Assembly: GCF_932294415.1 (NCBI RefSeq) | Contig: NC_065544.1 | Span: forward strand, 29,775,210-29,839,209 | Direction: 5' to 3' | Origin: Quercus robur | Taxonomy: Eukaryota; Streptophyta; Magnoliopsida; Fagales; Fagaceae | Length of the DNA stretch: 64,000 bases | Part shown: positions 22,681 to 34,526 of the stretch, piece after piece | Layout: every line of letters begins with the position of its first letter | Position numbering within the stretch: position 1 is the stretch's first letter | Notes under the pieces: model-generated | Databases searched by the model: none | What the model was told of the DNA's origin: nothing | The model's input: only the letters and a program-made list of their open reading frames with translations | Translations under genes and position numbers: made by a program

Positions 22681-23058
22681 TTTATACAAAAAAGTTCTAT
22701 TTTACAACCTAAAAATCTACTTTATCTATTTTACCATCTCATTTTCTAACTACCCAACATCCCAGTTTCTATTTTTCCATACCACCAAAAAAATATGTCT
22801 CTTTCCATGCGCGTGCTCAAAGGCTAGTCTATTTTAAAGCAGCTGATTTCATAAAAAAAAAGTTCTAGTTTACAACCTAAAAATCTACTTTATCTATTTT
22901 ACCATCTCATTTTCTAACTTACCCAACATCACAGTTTCTATTTTTCCATACCACCTAAAAAATATATGTCTATTTCTTCTCTACCATGTCTCTTTCCTCT
23001 CTTTTTCTTTGTCTCTCTCTTGTAAACCCCAATTTGTCACCGGTCACCACCATAATTA

Positions 23059-23094
<36 letters not shown>

Positions 23095-24495
23095 CCACCA
23101 CCAACCGCCATCCACAACAATCAAACTCCATAACAAAAAACCAAAACAAAATTCAACCACAACAGCCACCACCTCCATAGCCTGCCACCACCACCTGGAA
23201 TCCATCACCACCATCAAGAACAACCAAAATCACATATCCATACCCACAACCCCCCCCCCCCCCTAAAAAAAGACAAAGCCTAAACCCAAGCCCAAATCGG
23301 AACTGTTAACTACCCCCACCACCACTGCCACAACTCACCATCACTAACATTAACAACCACTGAAATCACATATCCATACCCACAAACCCAAAACAAAAAC
23401 AAAACCCAAATGAGAAACAAATCTGAATTGGTGAAAAGATTTTAGGCATGGTGCTTGTTGTGGTGTTGATTATAGAGGGGTTGAAAAGGTTATTGGAGAG
23501 AAATCTGGATATGCATGTAGATCTGATCGGAGAAAAGAATTTGGGGAAAACAAATTTGATAGAGCACCCATTTGTCCTTCGAATTTGAATCCCAAGTAGC
23601 AGCCACCTCTCCTCCGGTCATCGAATCCGGTCATCCAAATTCGATGTAGTGAGTCTAGTGACAAAACAAAACAATTAGAGAGCTAGAGAGAGGGGACAAG
23701 ACAGTGAGAGAAGAGATAGGGAGATTTTTTTGGGGGGGGGGGGGGAGGGGGGGGAATCAGTGAGGGAGATTAAAGTAAGTGTGAGGAATAAAATATTAAT
23801 ATTTCTGTTTAGAACCTATGAACAGTCGAGTTGTATATACACAACCTGACTCAAGGTTGTCAAAATCGGGATCCTACATAGAATTGTGAGAGGTAGATGA
23901 GATCGTAGATCATAGGATTAGATCATGAATCGTAAGATCTTACATTATTTGAGAAAAAAATGAAAAAAATACACATTAGTATGTTAAATAATCACATAAA
24001 TTATACATTTATTGACATAATTACCATACATCACTACATCTATTTGTAAGCATCATTTAAAGAGACCAAAAACATCAAAATGTGACACTCTATTGGGATA
24101 TTTTTTTCATTTTGGTCCAACTGACACACTCTTTACATTAGAGTGGAAAAACTTGGTCTATTGAGATTTTATTTTTCATTTAGGTCCAACTGAACCTTCT
24201 GTCAAGTTAAAGATGATTACAAGAAACCAAGGTCGTTTAGGATCGTTAAAATCGTACGATCCTACCAATTTTGAACGATTGCAAAGATTCTTGAAAGATC
24301 CGAATCATTTTAGGCAGGCGGGATCATAAAATTGTCGGATCGTAAGATCCAAATCGGGATTTTGAAAACCATGACTTGACTGTTCATAGATGCTAAAATT
24401 TTTTACAAACCCACCCTCGGATGGAGCACATTTTTACAAGGTTGGTGGCCAAAAAAGAAACTGGGGGATTTTTACACCCCCTATTGCTAGTGCTC
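22680..24495. mobile_element. Composite non-autonomous DNA element with internal duplication
   Basis: A ~115-bp word set ('tacaacctaaaaatctactt', 'ttaccatctcattttctaac', 'tttctatttttccataccac') appears at 22,697-22,790 and again at 22,867-22,960. The interior is rich in 'ccaccacc' and 'agagag' sequence, and the 3' part has 'tatgaacagtcgagttgtat' with a short palindrome, ending near 'attgctagtgctctaag'. The same architecture and a similar end are seen in the 26,819-27,801 element, so I group them. The outer limits are approximate. Confidence 0.5.
23852..24383. mobile_element. MITE nested in the composite element
   Basis: The ends 'ggttgtcaaaatcgggat' and 'atcgggattttgaaaacc' are inverted repeats. 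The inside is full of 'ggatcgtaagatc' words in both directions. Imperfect 8-bp flanks tgactcaa / tgacttga would fit a hAT-type target duplication. It interrupts the palindrome of the host element, so it is the younger of the two. Confidence 0.65.
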
Positions 24496-25386
24496 TAAGG
24501 ACTGGGCCAGATGGGTGATCTTCATTTGGGTTTTGTTGTACCAATTTTTATTTTTATTTTTTTTATGGTATGTATCACAATATTAAGGGGCCAACAATAT
24601 AATTTTAAGGTCTAAAATTCAAATATCGAGGTTTCAAACTATCCTCCAAATTTAAAGGGGGGCCTACAAGGAGATTTTCATATAATTGAGTAAATTTTTC
24701 CAAGTCTCGAAGTTTTAAAATTTTAATGCAGTTGATATTGTATGTTCTACTAAATCTATATGCCCAAACAATGGTAAACGTCTCTCCTGGCTGTAGATCA
24801 ACTTAAAATTCTCTCAGCAACTCTTTCAAAAGTTGCATTTAAGCAACCTAATTCTCAAGCGAATTGTACCGCACACGTAACTACCAATGCTTCCATTAGA
24901 TATCAAATTTGAAACATAAAATTTAACCAAAATAAATGAAATGTTATAAAATTCTAATTTTTGAAATTAAAAAAAAGAAAAGAAAAAAGAGGCTTACTTT
25001 ATCTTGGATATAAAGTGACATATAGTTAAGTGAAGTTGTAATCTAATTTTCAATTTTCTTTATATTGGTGTTAAAAGAGAGAGAGATAGAGATTGCTTGG
25101 TGTGTAGCTATGTGGAGATTAAGTGATGTTGTTAATAGTCAATTAAGTATGATATTGGTTTACAAAAATTAAAGTCTCAAACTTTAAAGAGAGATTAATT
25201 ATCATTAATAATCTAACACATTTATACATTTTTTTTTCACACAATTTAGGATTTCAATTGGGTTAAGTTATTATTGGTCTCATATTTTGGAAGCCCTGTT
25301 AGAGATAATAGAAGAAATATATTAAAGCTTACAAATTTTACTACAAGATACTCACAAATTGATGTAGCAAAGACCTTAATTATGAA
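24496..25386. other. Intergenic, nothing recognised
   Basis: AT-rich sequence without a convincing coding frame or repeat family. Confidence 0.45.
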
Positions 25387-26089
25387 TGTGGGGTACAAGA
25401 AATTAAATAAGGTAATTGCGCCATGTCATACTCATGGCCGAGGGGACTATTATCGTGCCAAGGAGGTCACACCCTTAGATAGTAAGGTCACGTCAATGAC
25501 ACGTTACCAGAAGAGGTCATACAATAGAGAAAGAGCTTCGGAGAAGGGGTTGGCCCTGACATGATTGAAGGGATGGTGGCTGCCACCACATTTAATGCAT
25601 CCCACCAAACCTCCCGGCTGCATTTATATAGAGAAAACCCCTGAACAGTACTGCCTTGGCTGCCACAAGGCCCACAACTCACAAGGGGTTTGGAAATGTG
25701 TCTAATGGGATAAGCACTCAAGTAGTGGCCTGAATGATCAACAAGTAGAGGGCCAAGATCATCTAAAGGGAGCTATATAATATAAGAAACCCCCCAAGGA
25801 AAAGGGACCAGAAAATCTATAGAGAAAATAATGTAGTGACAAGAATTGTAATTGTATCCAAGTTTAAAAGAAATATAAGGACCACTCTCCTTGAAATTTG
25901 CCGAGGAAGGTTTTCTTTGCACAGAGCTTGTCTTCCCTTACTTTCTTACTATCTTTGATTCACTGTGTGTGTTGTTTGATCTATTGAAGCCTAGCTTTTA
26001 AGCCCATTCCCTACAAATTCATTGTATTCAACTCTTTGAGCCTTAATTCATTCATCTCTTGGGCTTAGGAACCAAGACCTGCCTTTACA
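25387..26089 (+). mobile_element. Solo LTR, 703 bp
   Basis: Begins TGTGGGGTAC and ends GCCTTTACA, in a 5-bp perfect target duplication ATGAA (25,382-25,386 and 26,090-26,094). The interior has a TATA-like 'tatataatataag' near 25,772 and an LTR-like end. No internal retroelement sequence is present, so it is a solo LTR left by recombination. The open frames within it are not genes. Probably gypsy-type. Confidence 0.85.
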
Positions 26090-26215
26090 ATGAAAATTAA
26101 CAATTTAATTAATGAATGTATGACTAACTTTTTATGATTGATAACATGTCAATTTGTAAGTTTATAATAAAATTTGTAATATTCTTTGCATCACTTATGA
26201 GAATAATGTATCCTT

Positions 26216-26703
26216 AGAGCATTCATATCCACTTTTGAAACCCCATTCGCAAAATTTTCATCCAACCTTCCTACCCTTAAAATCCAACAAGAGTCAAAGG
26301 TAAGTAAGTCAACCCAAATAGTGAGATCAAAGGCTCAAAACCCACAGCCACCAATGTGTGTGTGTGTGAGAGAGAGAGAGTGCCCATCAGCCACAACCAT
26401 TGAGACCCACAACCACAACCAAACCCACCAAACCCATCAAGAAAAAACATAGAGCATTAGAGAGGAGAGGAAATCTAAAAGAGAGAGTGAGAGAGGGACG
26501 AGAGACAGAAAGTAAATAAAAAGAACAATGAAAGAGAATAGCAGTTGAGCTACAATAACTACTAGGAGTAGCAGTTTACTGTAACTCAAAACTAAATTTT
26601 TTTAAGTTTAGTACTTTTGATATGTAAATGGTTTTTTCAGTTTTTTGAAAGCTAAAATAGCTGTTATTGTTAAAATAAAAACTCCAATGTGTGAATGCTT
26701 TGC
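26216..26703. mobile_element. Small non-autonomous DNA element
   Basis: Starts 'agagcattcatatccac' and ends with the reverse complement 'gtgtgaatgcttt', so the terminal repeats agree at about 12 of 16 positions. The interior holds (gt)n/(ga)n and 'cccacaacc' words as in the neighbouring elements. No target duplication was firmly identified. Confidence 0.5.
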
Positions 26704-26818
26704 ATCACTAAAAACAAAAAATTCATTATTATAAAATTTTGGATCTTATTATTATTATGACGACGGCGACGACGACGGTGATGATGGTGGTCGGTTTTAG
26801 ACAATTTGACTTGGGCCA

Positions 26819-27801
26819 CTTAGAGTATTCACATCAGTGGATGTAAAAGTTTTGTTTATTTTGCAAGAAAAAACATATTTTTTCTATTTTACACACCCAC
26901 TTCTACAAAACACCTACATCAGTTTGTCTATTCTACACCCTCTTTTATTTAAATAATATTTTTTTCACATTTTTATTATTATTTCACCCTACCTTTGGCC
27001 CACCAACTTTAATATACAAGCTAACTCCATTTTCTCTTAACACTTTCCCTTTCTTTTTCTTATTCTTCTTCTTTATTTTTTTGTCTTTTTCTTTCTTCTC
27101 CTCCTCCTCCTCCTCCTCCTCCTTCTCCTTCTTCTTCTTCTTCTTCTTCTTCTTCTTCTTCTTCTTCTTCATTCTCTCAATTCATATCTCTCTCAATATC
27201 AATTTACCGCCCCCATCAACCAAACCTAGTCAAAGCTAGAGGCTTAAATCAATACCAAAACAAAACTCACACATTCTATCATCAATTCCAACAAAACCAC
27301 AAAATTCCCTAAGCTTGAACATCATTTCTAGCAAATCCACAAAAAGTCAACCAAGCTTGAAGCCAAATAAGAGAAAAATCCCAGATTGTGGGTCTTGATT
27401 ATGGGTTTGTGTAGGTGAAGTATTTCATGTTGAAATTGTGTGGAAATTTTGTATTTGGAGGGACAGATTACTGTAGCTGAAGTATTTGATGATGGGTATG
27501 TGTGGAGATTTTGTGTTTAGAAGAGAGCATGTCTGATGTGTGATGAGGTAGATAGAGAAGAGAGTGAGAGGAAGAGGGAGAGAGAGATCAGATCTGTGGA
27601 GAGAGAAAAAAAATAAAAAATAAAATGCAAATGAACAGTAACCGTGTATATTTACACGGTTATTACAAAGTTGCTACAATACTGTAGCAACTTTGAATAT
27701 TTAGATAACTTTAGCTTGACTAATGTGGAAGATTTTTGGGGCAAAATGTGTGCTTTTTGTATTTTGCAAAGTTTTACAAAGGCTAGTGTGATTGCTCTTA
27801 G
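26819..27801. mobile_element. Non-autonomous DNA element with palindromes, 983 bp
   Basis: The ends 'cttagagtattcacatcag' and the reverse complement of 'ctagtgtgattgctcttag' form diverged terminal inverted repeats. Inside are a (ctt)n/(cct)n microsatellite (27,095-27,172), a GA-rich segment, and two near-perfect palindromes at 27,640-27,661 and 27,667-27,694. The Lys/Glu-rich minus-strand frame across the microsatellite is not a gene. Same family as the composite element at 22.7-24.5 kb. Confidence 0.65.
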
Positions 27802-27975
27802 TCCTAGGTCTTGGGTGAACAAGGTTTCTCTCAAAACTATTTTGGAGAGAAACTTTTTAAACTTGTCCTATATCTTTTAATTAAATGTGAAATTTGAAAA
27901 TCTAACCGTTAGATTATATGTTATTTATATTTTTAACATGCACGTAAAATTTGTTAAGAACAAATATTATTTATT

Positions 27976-28510
27976 CACTACAAGAAAATGTATTTTTAGT
28001 GACGAAAAAATTCGTCACTAAAAGTCCTGTTTTTCGTCACTAAGAACCTTTAGTGACGAAATTGGACTTTTAGTGACGAAATTCGTTTCGTCGCTGTAGC
28101 CCCGTCGCTAAAAGTCCTGGCAACGAAAAATTTTGTCACTAAAAGTCTGATTTGTTTTTAAAAAAAAAAACTTTTAGCGACGAAAACGTTTCGTTGCTAA
28201 ATGTTTTCCTCGCTAAAAACAGTATTTAGTAACGAAAATATTTCGTCACTAAAACCATTTCAGTTTATTAAATCATATTTAGTGACGAAATATTTCGTCA
28301 CTAAAACTATTTTCGGGTACATTTAGTGACGAAAAAATTCGTCACTAAAACTATTTTTAAGAAAATTCAGACACATATAGTGACGAAAATTTTCGTCACT
28401 AAAACCATTTCTTACAAAATTCCGCTGTATTTAGTGACGAAATATTTCGTCACTAAAACAATTTTTTGTTGCCATATTTGTGACGAAAAAATTCGTCACT
28501 AAAACTTATT
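27976..28510. repeat. CACTA left subterminal repeat array
   Basis: About nine copies of a palindrome of the type tttagtgacgaaa-n-tttcgtcactaaa, with variants using gcgacg. In En/Spm such subterminal repeats are the binding sites for the TNPA protein. The unit spacing is about 50-60 bp. Confidence 0.9.
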
Positions 28511-29040
28511 TTCTGTTTTTATTATTTTCGTAGCATTGATATTAACCTGTAACCTGTCATTATATTATTAAAACCTCACATTTGATTAACACATTTTTTT
28601 CAGCAACACATTTATAAAAAGTCAATCCATACATTCTACAAGTTAAAATTAAAATAAGTATCCAATTCAAACTCCTTCCATACAATAATTGTTTGCAACA
28701 CATACAATAATTGTTTGCAACACATAAAATAACTTAAGATTTTTTATAACAATACAAAAAATGTGGCATAATATAATTAGAACCAACGGAAGATGTCCTC
28801 ATATGTCTTCAAATAATGCCTAAAGGAAATCCCCTAAAGCCACCAATAAGAAATCTGCACAAATATAAATATTTAGTTAAATATAAATCTTTAGTCATAT
28901 AATTCTACACAGTGCCAACAAAAATTTCACTTCTATATCTTTAGTATCATAAACTAAAGACTGAATAACCTATTATGTGACAAATATTAGTTTCAAATGA
29001 TACATAAAAAATGAAGTGCTTTAACTTAAAGATAAAGTAC
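28511..29040. other. CACTA internal non-coding sequence
   Basis: AT-rich filler between the subterminal array and the TNPA-like gene remnant, including a tandem 'caacacatacaataattgtt' doublet near 28,690-28,725. Confidence 0.5.
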
Positions 29041-29055
29041 TAACCAATAAGTGAT

Positions 29056-29830
29056 TTAGCTTGAAGATGAACCACCTCCATAGGTAAAAGCGTCATCATA
29101 ACCCTTGCTCCTCAGAAAATTAAGAATATTCTTTTGGACCTCATCTTGCTTAGCTCGCGCCTCTTGCTTCTTAGCTCGCTCCTCTTCGTCCCTAGCTTTT
29201 GCCTCTTTGAGCTCAATTATCTTACTTTCTAACCGATGAATATACTCGACTGAGGAACTAGATGAGGCAGTGGTTACTAGAGAAGAGGAAGGTCTCATGC
29301 CAAGTCCTTTTACAATACCGGATTTCTTTTTAAAAACTAAGTTTGAGATCTCCTCTTGTGTAAGGGGAATTGCATTAGGATCTTGACAATGATCCTCTTG
29401 CACTTTGAGAATAGTTTCCTACCATTTGAAAGAGAAAAAAACAAGCAATCACAACATTAATAAGACATATGCTATAGCTTTACAAACATGATAAAGATGG
29501 AATAATAGGGATGGAATGATACACATACATATGTCGCTTCATCCACATGGTGTATCCACTTATTTGTATTTGGATTGAAATGAACATCTTTGTAGATTTT
29601 TGCCAATTCAGGAACTTGACCGTCATTATTATTTGTCTAATTAATTAACATTTGAGTGTTAGTTATTCATAGTTAATTAGTCACAACATGTAATACACTA
29701 AGATTTAAGAAAATGAAAAAACACACACCTCCTCATCAACTCTAACAGCAAGTGCCTTTGTCCCGCATCTATATTTGCCTGTAGTTTTGCTCCTATTTTC
29801 AGAGTTAATTCTTGATTTTTCCTAATAAAT
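29056..29830 (-). pseudogene. TNPA-like protein remnant (Ptta/En/Spm transposase-associated family)
   Basis: Three minus-strand pieces with plausible splice borders: about 29,735-29,825 (SKTTGKYRCGTKALAVRVDEE), about 29,527-29,638 (GQVPELAKIYKDVHFNPNTNKWIHHVDEATY) and 29,056-29,403 (IPLTQEEISNLVFKKKSG, then a coiled coil RLESKIIELKEAKARDEEER and a C-terminus rich in Gly/Ser). The order 'GTKSxAxxR, ElFkxTH-like, W.xeeA, coiled coil' is that of the plant Ptta/En/Spm family. The N-terminal part is absent, so the gene is incomplete and probably non-functional, though the last exon is open for 115 codons. Confidence 0.75.
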
Positions 29831-29839
29831 CAACTCTAA

Positions 29840-31550
29840 CAGCCACCCGTTTGCTCCAACACAACAACCCACCACAAAACCAATCACAAACATCACAAGT
29901 ATAGAGTGCTTACAAGTATTGAAATCGAATAAAGTAATATTCATCACATCTAATCAACAATACTCATTCACATTTGCAAGAATTAAAAAATACTCCCATT
30001 ATGTATTTAAACCATCTTATAACACCATGCAAGCCACCCGCTTGCTCCAACACAACATACCACCCCAAATCCAATTTCCAACATCACAAGTATAGAGTTT
30101 TATAAGGTTTTCAACTAAAATTTACTTACTTTGCTCAAGCTAAGTTTACAACTTTCAGAAAAAATCCAAAGTTATTGTAAACAATGTGTATTTAGCCTGC
30201 AAAAGAAAAGTTAAATTTATAAGTACTTCAACCTTTATAACAAATAGCTCTTATGGAATCCTTATGAAAGGACCCGCTGGTATCATCCACCAAAGAAATT
30301 GTACTAACCCACTTTTATTTTCATTATGTAATAATAACACTACATTGTTTTATCCTCAATGTTCAAAATAACATGAATTTCTAAACTCAAAATACTACAC
30401 ATTGGAAAATGTACTAAAAAAACTAAAGCTACAATATCCACAACATGGCATTGTAATAAAATACTACAACTATTGAGTTTTTAACATAACAATACAATTT
30501 TGCCATTAACAGACCAATTAATAACACTGCTCAACGACTATAGCACACCTCAATTACTTAAGGGGGAAAGCAAATAAGAAAGTAAATGAAACTAATTATG
30601 GTTCAATAACTTACCATCTTCAGCACCAAAGGCACAACACAGACGCAGAGTTTTAAGCCACATCACAAACACTTATTTCTCATAGAGCTAAATGCACTCT
30701 TTATTTATCCATACAACCCTGTTAATAGGTTAACAACAATGTCTATCATTCTCCAAGTACATCAAAACCTTAAGTTAATTGTTTAATATACAAAAAGCAT
30801 ATCCCTCTATTTTGAATTCCATAGAACAATTCACAAATTCAGCACAAAAAAGTCTTTAAAATAAGTAACAATTACATATAAAAAAACTCAATCACAACAA
30901 TGTCAACATATATAAAAAAATAAAAATTCAATTGTAGTATCTCATATTCTTTCTGCCAAAAAGTTAATAAAATACAATGCCCAAATATCACCTATCATGA
31001 GACATAGAAAGTTTGCAAATCAATACATCATTACATGTGACCCAAAATATGGCAACTATTCAGGCATTCAACGGGAAATAGATTATCCTGGATTTCAGTT
31101 TCCTATATATGAAAACAGGGGACACATAAATGGGAATATGTTTCCAAGTCTAATAAGCATCTTAACACTTATATCCCTGCAGTTCCCCTCATTATTTATA
31201 ATCTATATTTCCCCTTCTCAATAATCAAATCCAAAACCATCATGAAAATTAGAAGTCCGATACATATATACGCAACAATGAAATTAACCACAAGAAGGAG
31301 ATAGATTTTATAACTTACATATCAATCAAGCCAGGCATGACAACAGCCTCTTCATAATCAACTATATGCCCCAGCTTGGATTTCCCTTGCCAATCCTCTT
31401 CTTTAACAATTGATAAAATCTTCCCCTCCTTTATTTCAACTGCTCATTTAAACATTTCATTCTCAACAAAAATAAAAAAACACATTCTCAACAAACATGA
31501 GCTGAAGGGAATGAAAGAAAAAAAATAAATAAATAAAAAACCTTACCGAT
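29840..31550. other. CACTA internal region without coding sequence
   Basis: AT-rich, with a diverged doublet around 'cacccgtttgctccaacacaac' (29,845 and 30,035). Short open frames at 30,186 and 30,997 show no domain. This is where a TNPD transposase would be expected in a complete element and it is missing. Confidence 0.6.
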
Positions 31551-31559
31551 TCCAGATCG

Positions 31560-32060
31560 TCGCTAATGGTCCAAATCAGTGAATCGGCAACGAATGGGAA
31601 TCATTGAGAATCGGTGACGGTTCGTGGCTTATTGGCAACGGTTCATCGGCAACAGTTCAAAGCGTCGCTGGTGAGAACAAGGCGAAGCGTCGCTGTCGAT
31701 TTGGAGACGAAGAGTGGCCTTATTGGCGACGGTGAATGGCGACGCTTCAATGGTTTCGTGGCGACGGTGAATGGCTTCGATGGCGACGCTTCGACTGCGA
31801 CGCTTCAACGGTGACGCTTCGACGGCGAGCTTCGACGGTGACGCTTCGACGACAAGCTTCGAATGGCGACGCTTCAATGGTTTTGTGGCGACGGTGAATG
31901 GCTTCGACGGCGACACTTCGAGGACGACGCTTCGACGGCGACACTTCGAGGACGACGCTTCGACGGCGACGCTTCGACTGTGAGCTTCGACGGTGACGCT
32001 TCGACGGCGAGCTTCGATGGTGACGCTTCGACGGCGAGCTTCGACGGCGAATGGGTTTCT
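31560..32060. repeat. GC- and CpG-rich tandem array in the CACTA element
   Basis: Units of 'gacgcttcgacggcgagctt' type (roughly 15-30 bp, some with 'gaatggcgacgcttcaatgg') are repeated about twenty times. Its base composition stands out against the AT-rich element. Open frames exist in several phases on both strands, with Arg/Ser- and Asp/Ala-rich products, which is expected from a repeat whose period is a multiple of three; I do not call them proteins. It lies ~720 bp inside the biological 5' end, the position of the GC-rich leader of En/Spm. Confidence 0.9.
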
Positions 32061-32169
32061 CTTTTTTTGTTTGGGTTTCTTTCTTTTTTTGTTTGGGTTT
32101 CAATGGTTTCTGGGTGAATGGTTTTTCTTTTTGGCTGAGTGGGTGAATGGATTAGGCTTTTTGTTTGGG

Positions 32170-32781
32170 ACTATATATAGTGGTATTAGCAACGAAAATA
32201 TTTTGTCGCTAAAGACCACTTCTAGTGAGGAATTTATGTTTCGTCACAAAAGGTCCAGAATTTCTTACACTTTTAGCGACGAATTTTATTTTCGTCACTA
32301 AAGAAACCATATTTTGTCAAGATTTTTAGCGACGAAATTCTAATTTCGTCTCTGTAGCATACTTTTAGTGACGAATTGATATTTCGTCACTAAAAATATA
32401 TAAGTGCAATACTATTATTATTTTTAGTGACGAATATTTTTCGTCGCTAATTCTTCCTTTTAGCGACGAAAGAATTTTCGTCACTAATACTAACTACAAC
32501 AATACCTACAGTGACGAAATATTTCGTCACTAAAAATTTCAACTTTTAGTGACGAAATATTTCGTCACTATAGATTAATTACACTCACGCCGAAATTTCC
32601 CTCCATTGGCGCCCATTTTTTAGATCTCAATAGCGACGAAATTTATTTTTCGTCGCTAAATGTTATAATTTTTTTCACTATTAGTGACGAAATTCATATT
32701 TCATCACTAAAGCTGTATTTTTAGTGACGAAAAATATTTCCTCACTAATTTTCGTCACTAAAAATACATTTTGTTGTAGTG
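32170..32781. repeat. CACTA right subterminal repeat array
   Basis: A dozen or so 'tttagtgacgaaat / atttcgtcactaaa' palindromes and half-palindromes continue to the right terminus, mirroring the left array. Some units use agcgacg, as on the left. Confidence 0.9.
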
Positions 32782-33150
32782 ATTATTTAATCAATAAACT
32801 TATTATTTGTGCATAATTGTTTACTACAAAACTTGAAATTTAAACATATCATTTTTTTTTTTTTGATGGGAAGACTACTAATTTTATTAAGAATGATTAA
32901 AAGTTACATCATAGAGAAGAGACTGGTCTAAGAAACATGGGTTCTCTTCCATCCAAGTACAATAATCCTCAATGCCCTTGACATGTTTTGGTTAGAAGAT
33001 GAGTTGACATGTTCCCTTGACACATGTGAGAAAGACACTTGACGAAACTCTCCACAAGCAACCAGGATCCCTTGAACCACTGAGTCAACCGATGAAGGGG
33101 GAGGGGAGAGATTAGCCAGAGCAAGATGGATAATAACCGAGTCACCTTCT

Positions 33151-34526
33151 AGGATAAAATCTTTAATACATATGTCCTTCATGAACTATACCCTAGCTTC
33201 GAAAGCATTTGCTTCACCTTCAATCACCTCCAATGGCTCACTTAGTCTCCTACTTAAAGCAGCAAGTTTATCATTTCCTACGATCACTCCGATACCTGTT
33301 GCTCCCTGTGCCAAAAAAGTAGCTCCAGCTACACTCACTTTGAGTTGAGGTGTTGTTGGAGGGCACCATGATACTTCTTGTGGACCTGGTACAGAAGCAA
33401 GCTTTACTTGCTCCAACACTGCATTATACTCTTCCGGATATTGCATAGCTCGTTTCATCAAGATTGCTCCTTCCTTCCAATCACCTCCAACGCGAACTTC
33501 ATTTCAGTGACATCATAAGCACCAGGCCCCTATTACGAATCCCACTATTGTCTCAGCCAATGTGTCTTCCTCCATAGCCAATTTCCAAAGCATGTCTTTG
33601 AAGGAGTAGCTCTGGTCCCATTCAAATGGCAAGGTTAGTTTCAAACAACCCCAGAACTCATGAGCCTAGTGACAAGACCAAAACAGATGACCTGGCGTTT
33701 CTGCTTCTGGTTTGCACCCTTCTCACTTATTATCCTGTACCACCTTTCACCTCATTAACATGTAATTTGTGGGCAGAATGTTTTGACATGCTCTCCATGC
33801 GAAGTGCCCTTATTTTGTGAGGAACTGGAAGGCTCCATAGGATAAAATCTTGAATACATATGTCCTTCATGAACTGTACCCTAGCTTCGAAAGCATTTGC
33901 TTCACCTTCAATCACCTCCAATGGCTCACTTAGTCTCCTACCTAAAGCAGCAAGTTTATCATTTCCTACGATCACTCCGATACCTGTTGCTCCCTGTGCC
34001 AAAAAAGTAGCTCCAGCTACACTCACTTTGAGTTGAGGTATTGTTGGAGGGCACCATGATACTTCCTGTGGACCTGGTACAGAAGCAAGCTTTACTTGCT
34101 CCAACACTGCATTATACTCTTCCGGATACTGCATAGCTCGTTTCATCAAGATTGCTCCTTCCTTCCAATCACCTCCAACGCGAACTTCATTTCAGTGACA
34201 CCACAAGCACCAGGCCCCTATTACGAATCCCACTATTGTCTCAGCCAATGTGTCTTCCTCCATAGCCAATATCCAAAGCATGTCTTTGAAGGAGTAGCTC
34301 TAGTCCCATTCAAATGGCAAGGTTAGTTTCAAACAACCCCAGAACTCATGAGCCTAGTGACAAGACCAAAACAGATGACCTGGCGTTTCTGCTTCTGGTT
34401 TGCACCCTTCTCACTTATTATCCTGTACCACCTTTCACCTCATTAACATGTAATTTGTGGGCAGAATGTTTTGACATGCTCTCCATGCGAAGTGCCCTTA
34501 TTTTGTGAGGAACTAGAAGGCTCCAT
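33151..34526. repeat. 688-bp tandem duplication inside the LINE
   Basis: 33,151-33,838 and 33,839-34,526 are nearly identical, differing at a handful of bases. The unit covers the start of the RNase H domain (SWCPPTTPQLKVSVAGATF and onward) and the preceding spacer. The junction has a short shared 'ccatagga'. High identity means the duplication is much younger than the LINE. Confidence 0.95.

Larger units (their letters stand above)
27976..32781 (-). mobile_element. CACTA (En/Spm, CMC) DNA transposon, 4,806 bp, non-autonomous
   Basis: The left end reads CACTACAAGAAAATGTA and the right end, reverse complemented, CACTACAACAAAATGTA; the terminal repeats then continue together into ttttagtgacga. 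A 3-bp target duplication ATT flanks it (27,973-27,975 and 32,782-32,784), the length typical of CACTA elements. Both ends carry ~500-600 bp of palindromic subterminal repeats. The only coding content is a TNPA-like (Ptta/En/Spm) gene remnant on the minus strand; no TNPD-type transposase is present, so mobility would need a partner element. By the TNPA orientation the biological 5' end is on the right. Confidence 0.95.

Noticed and set aside
25274-25721. Two short frames near 25.5 kb
   Set aside because: They lie in or across the border of a solo LTR with a perfect ATGAA duplication.
26984-27172. Lys/Glu-rich minus-strand frame
   Set aside because: Translation of a (ctt)n/(cct)n microsatellite inside a transposable element.
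27976-28510. CRISPR-like regular spacing of a palindromic repeat
   Set aside because: The repeats vary, are palindromic, recur inverted at the other end, and belong to a CACTA element in a plant genome.
31614-32301. Overlapping open frames with Arg/Ser-, Lys- and Asp/Ala-rich products on both strands
   Set aside because: They follow from a GC-rich tandem repeat with a period divisible by three; no domain, and all phases are open alike.
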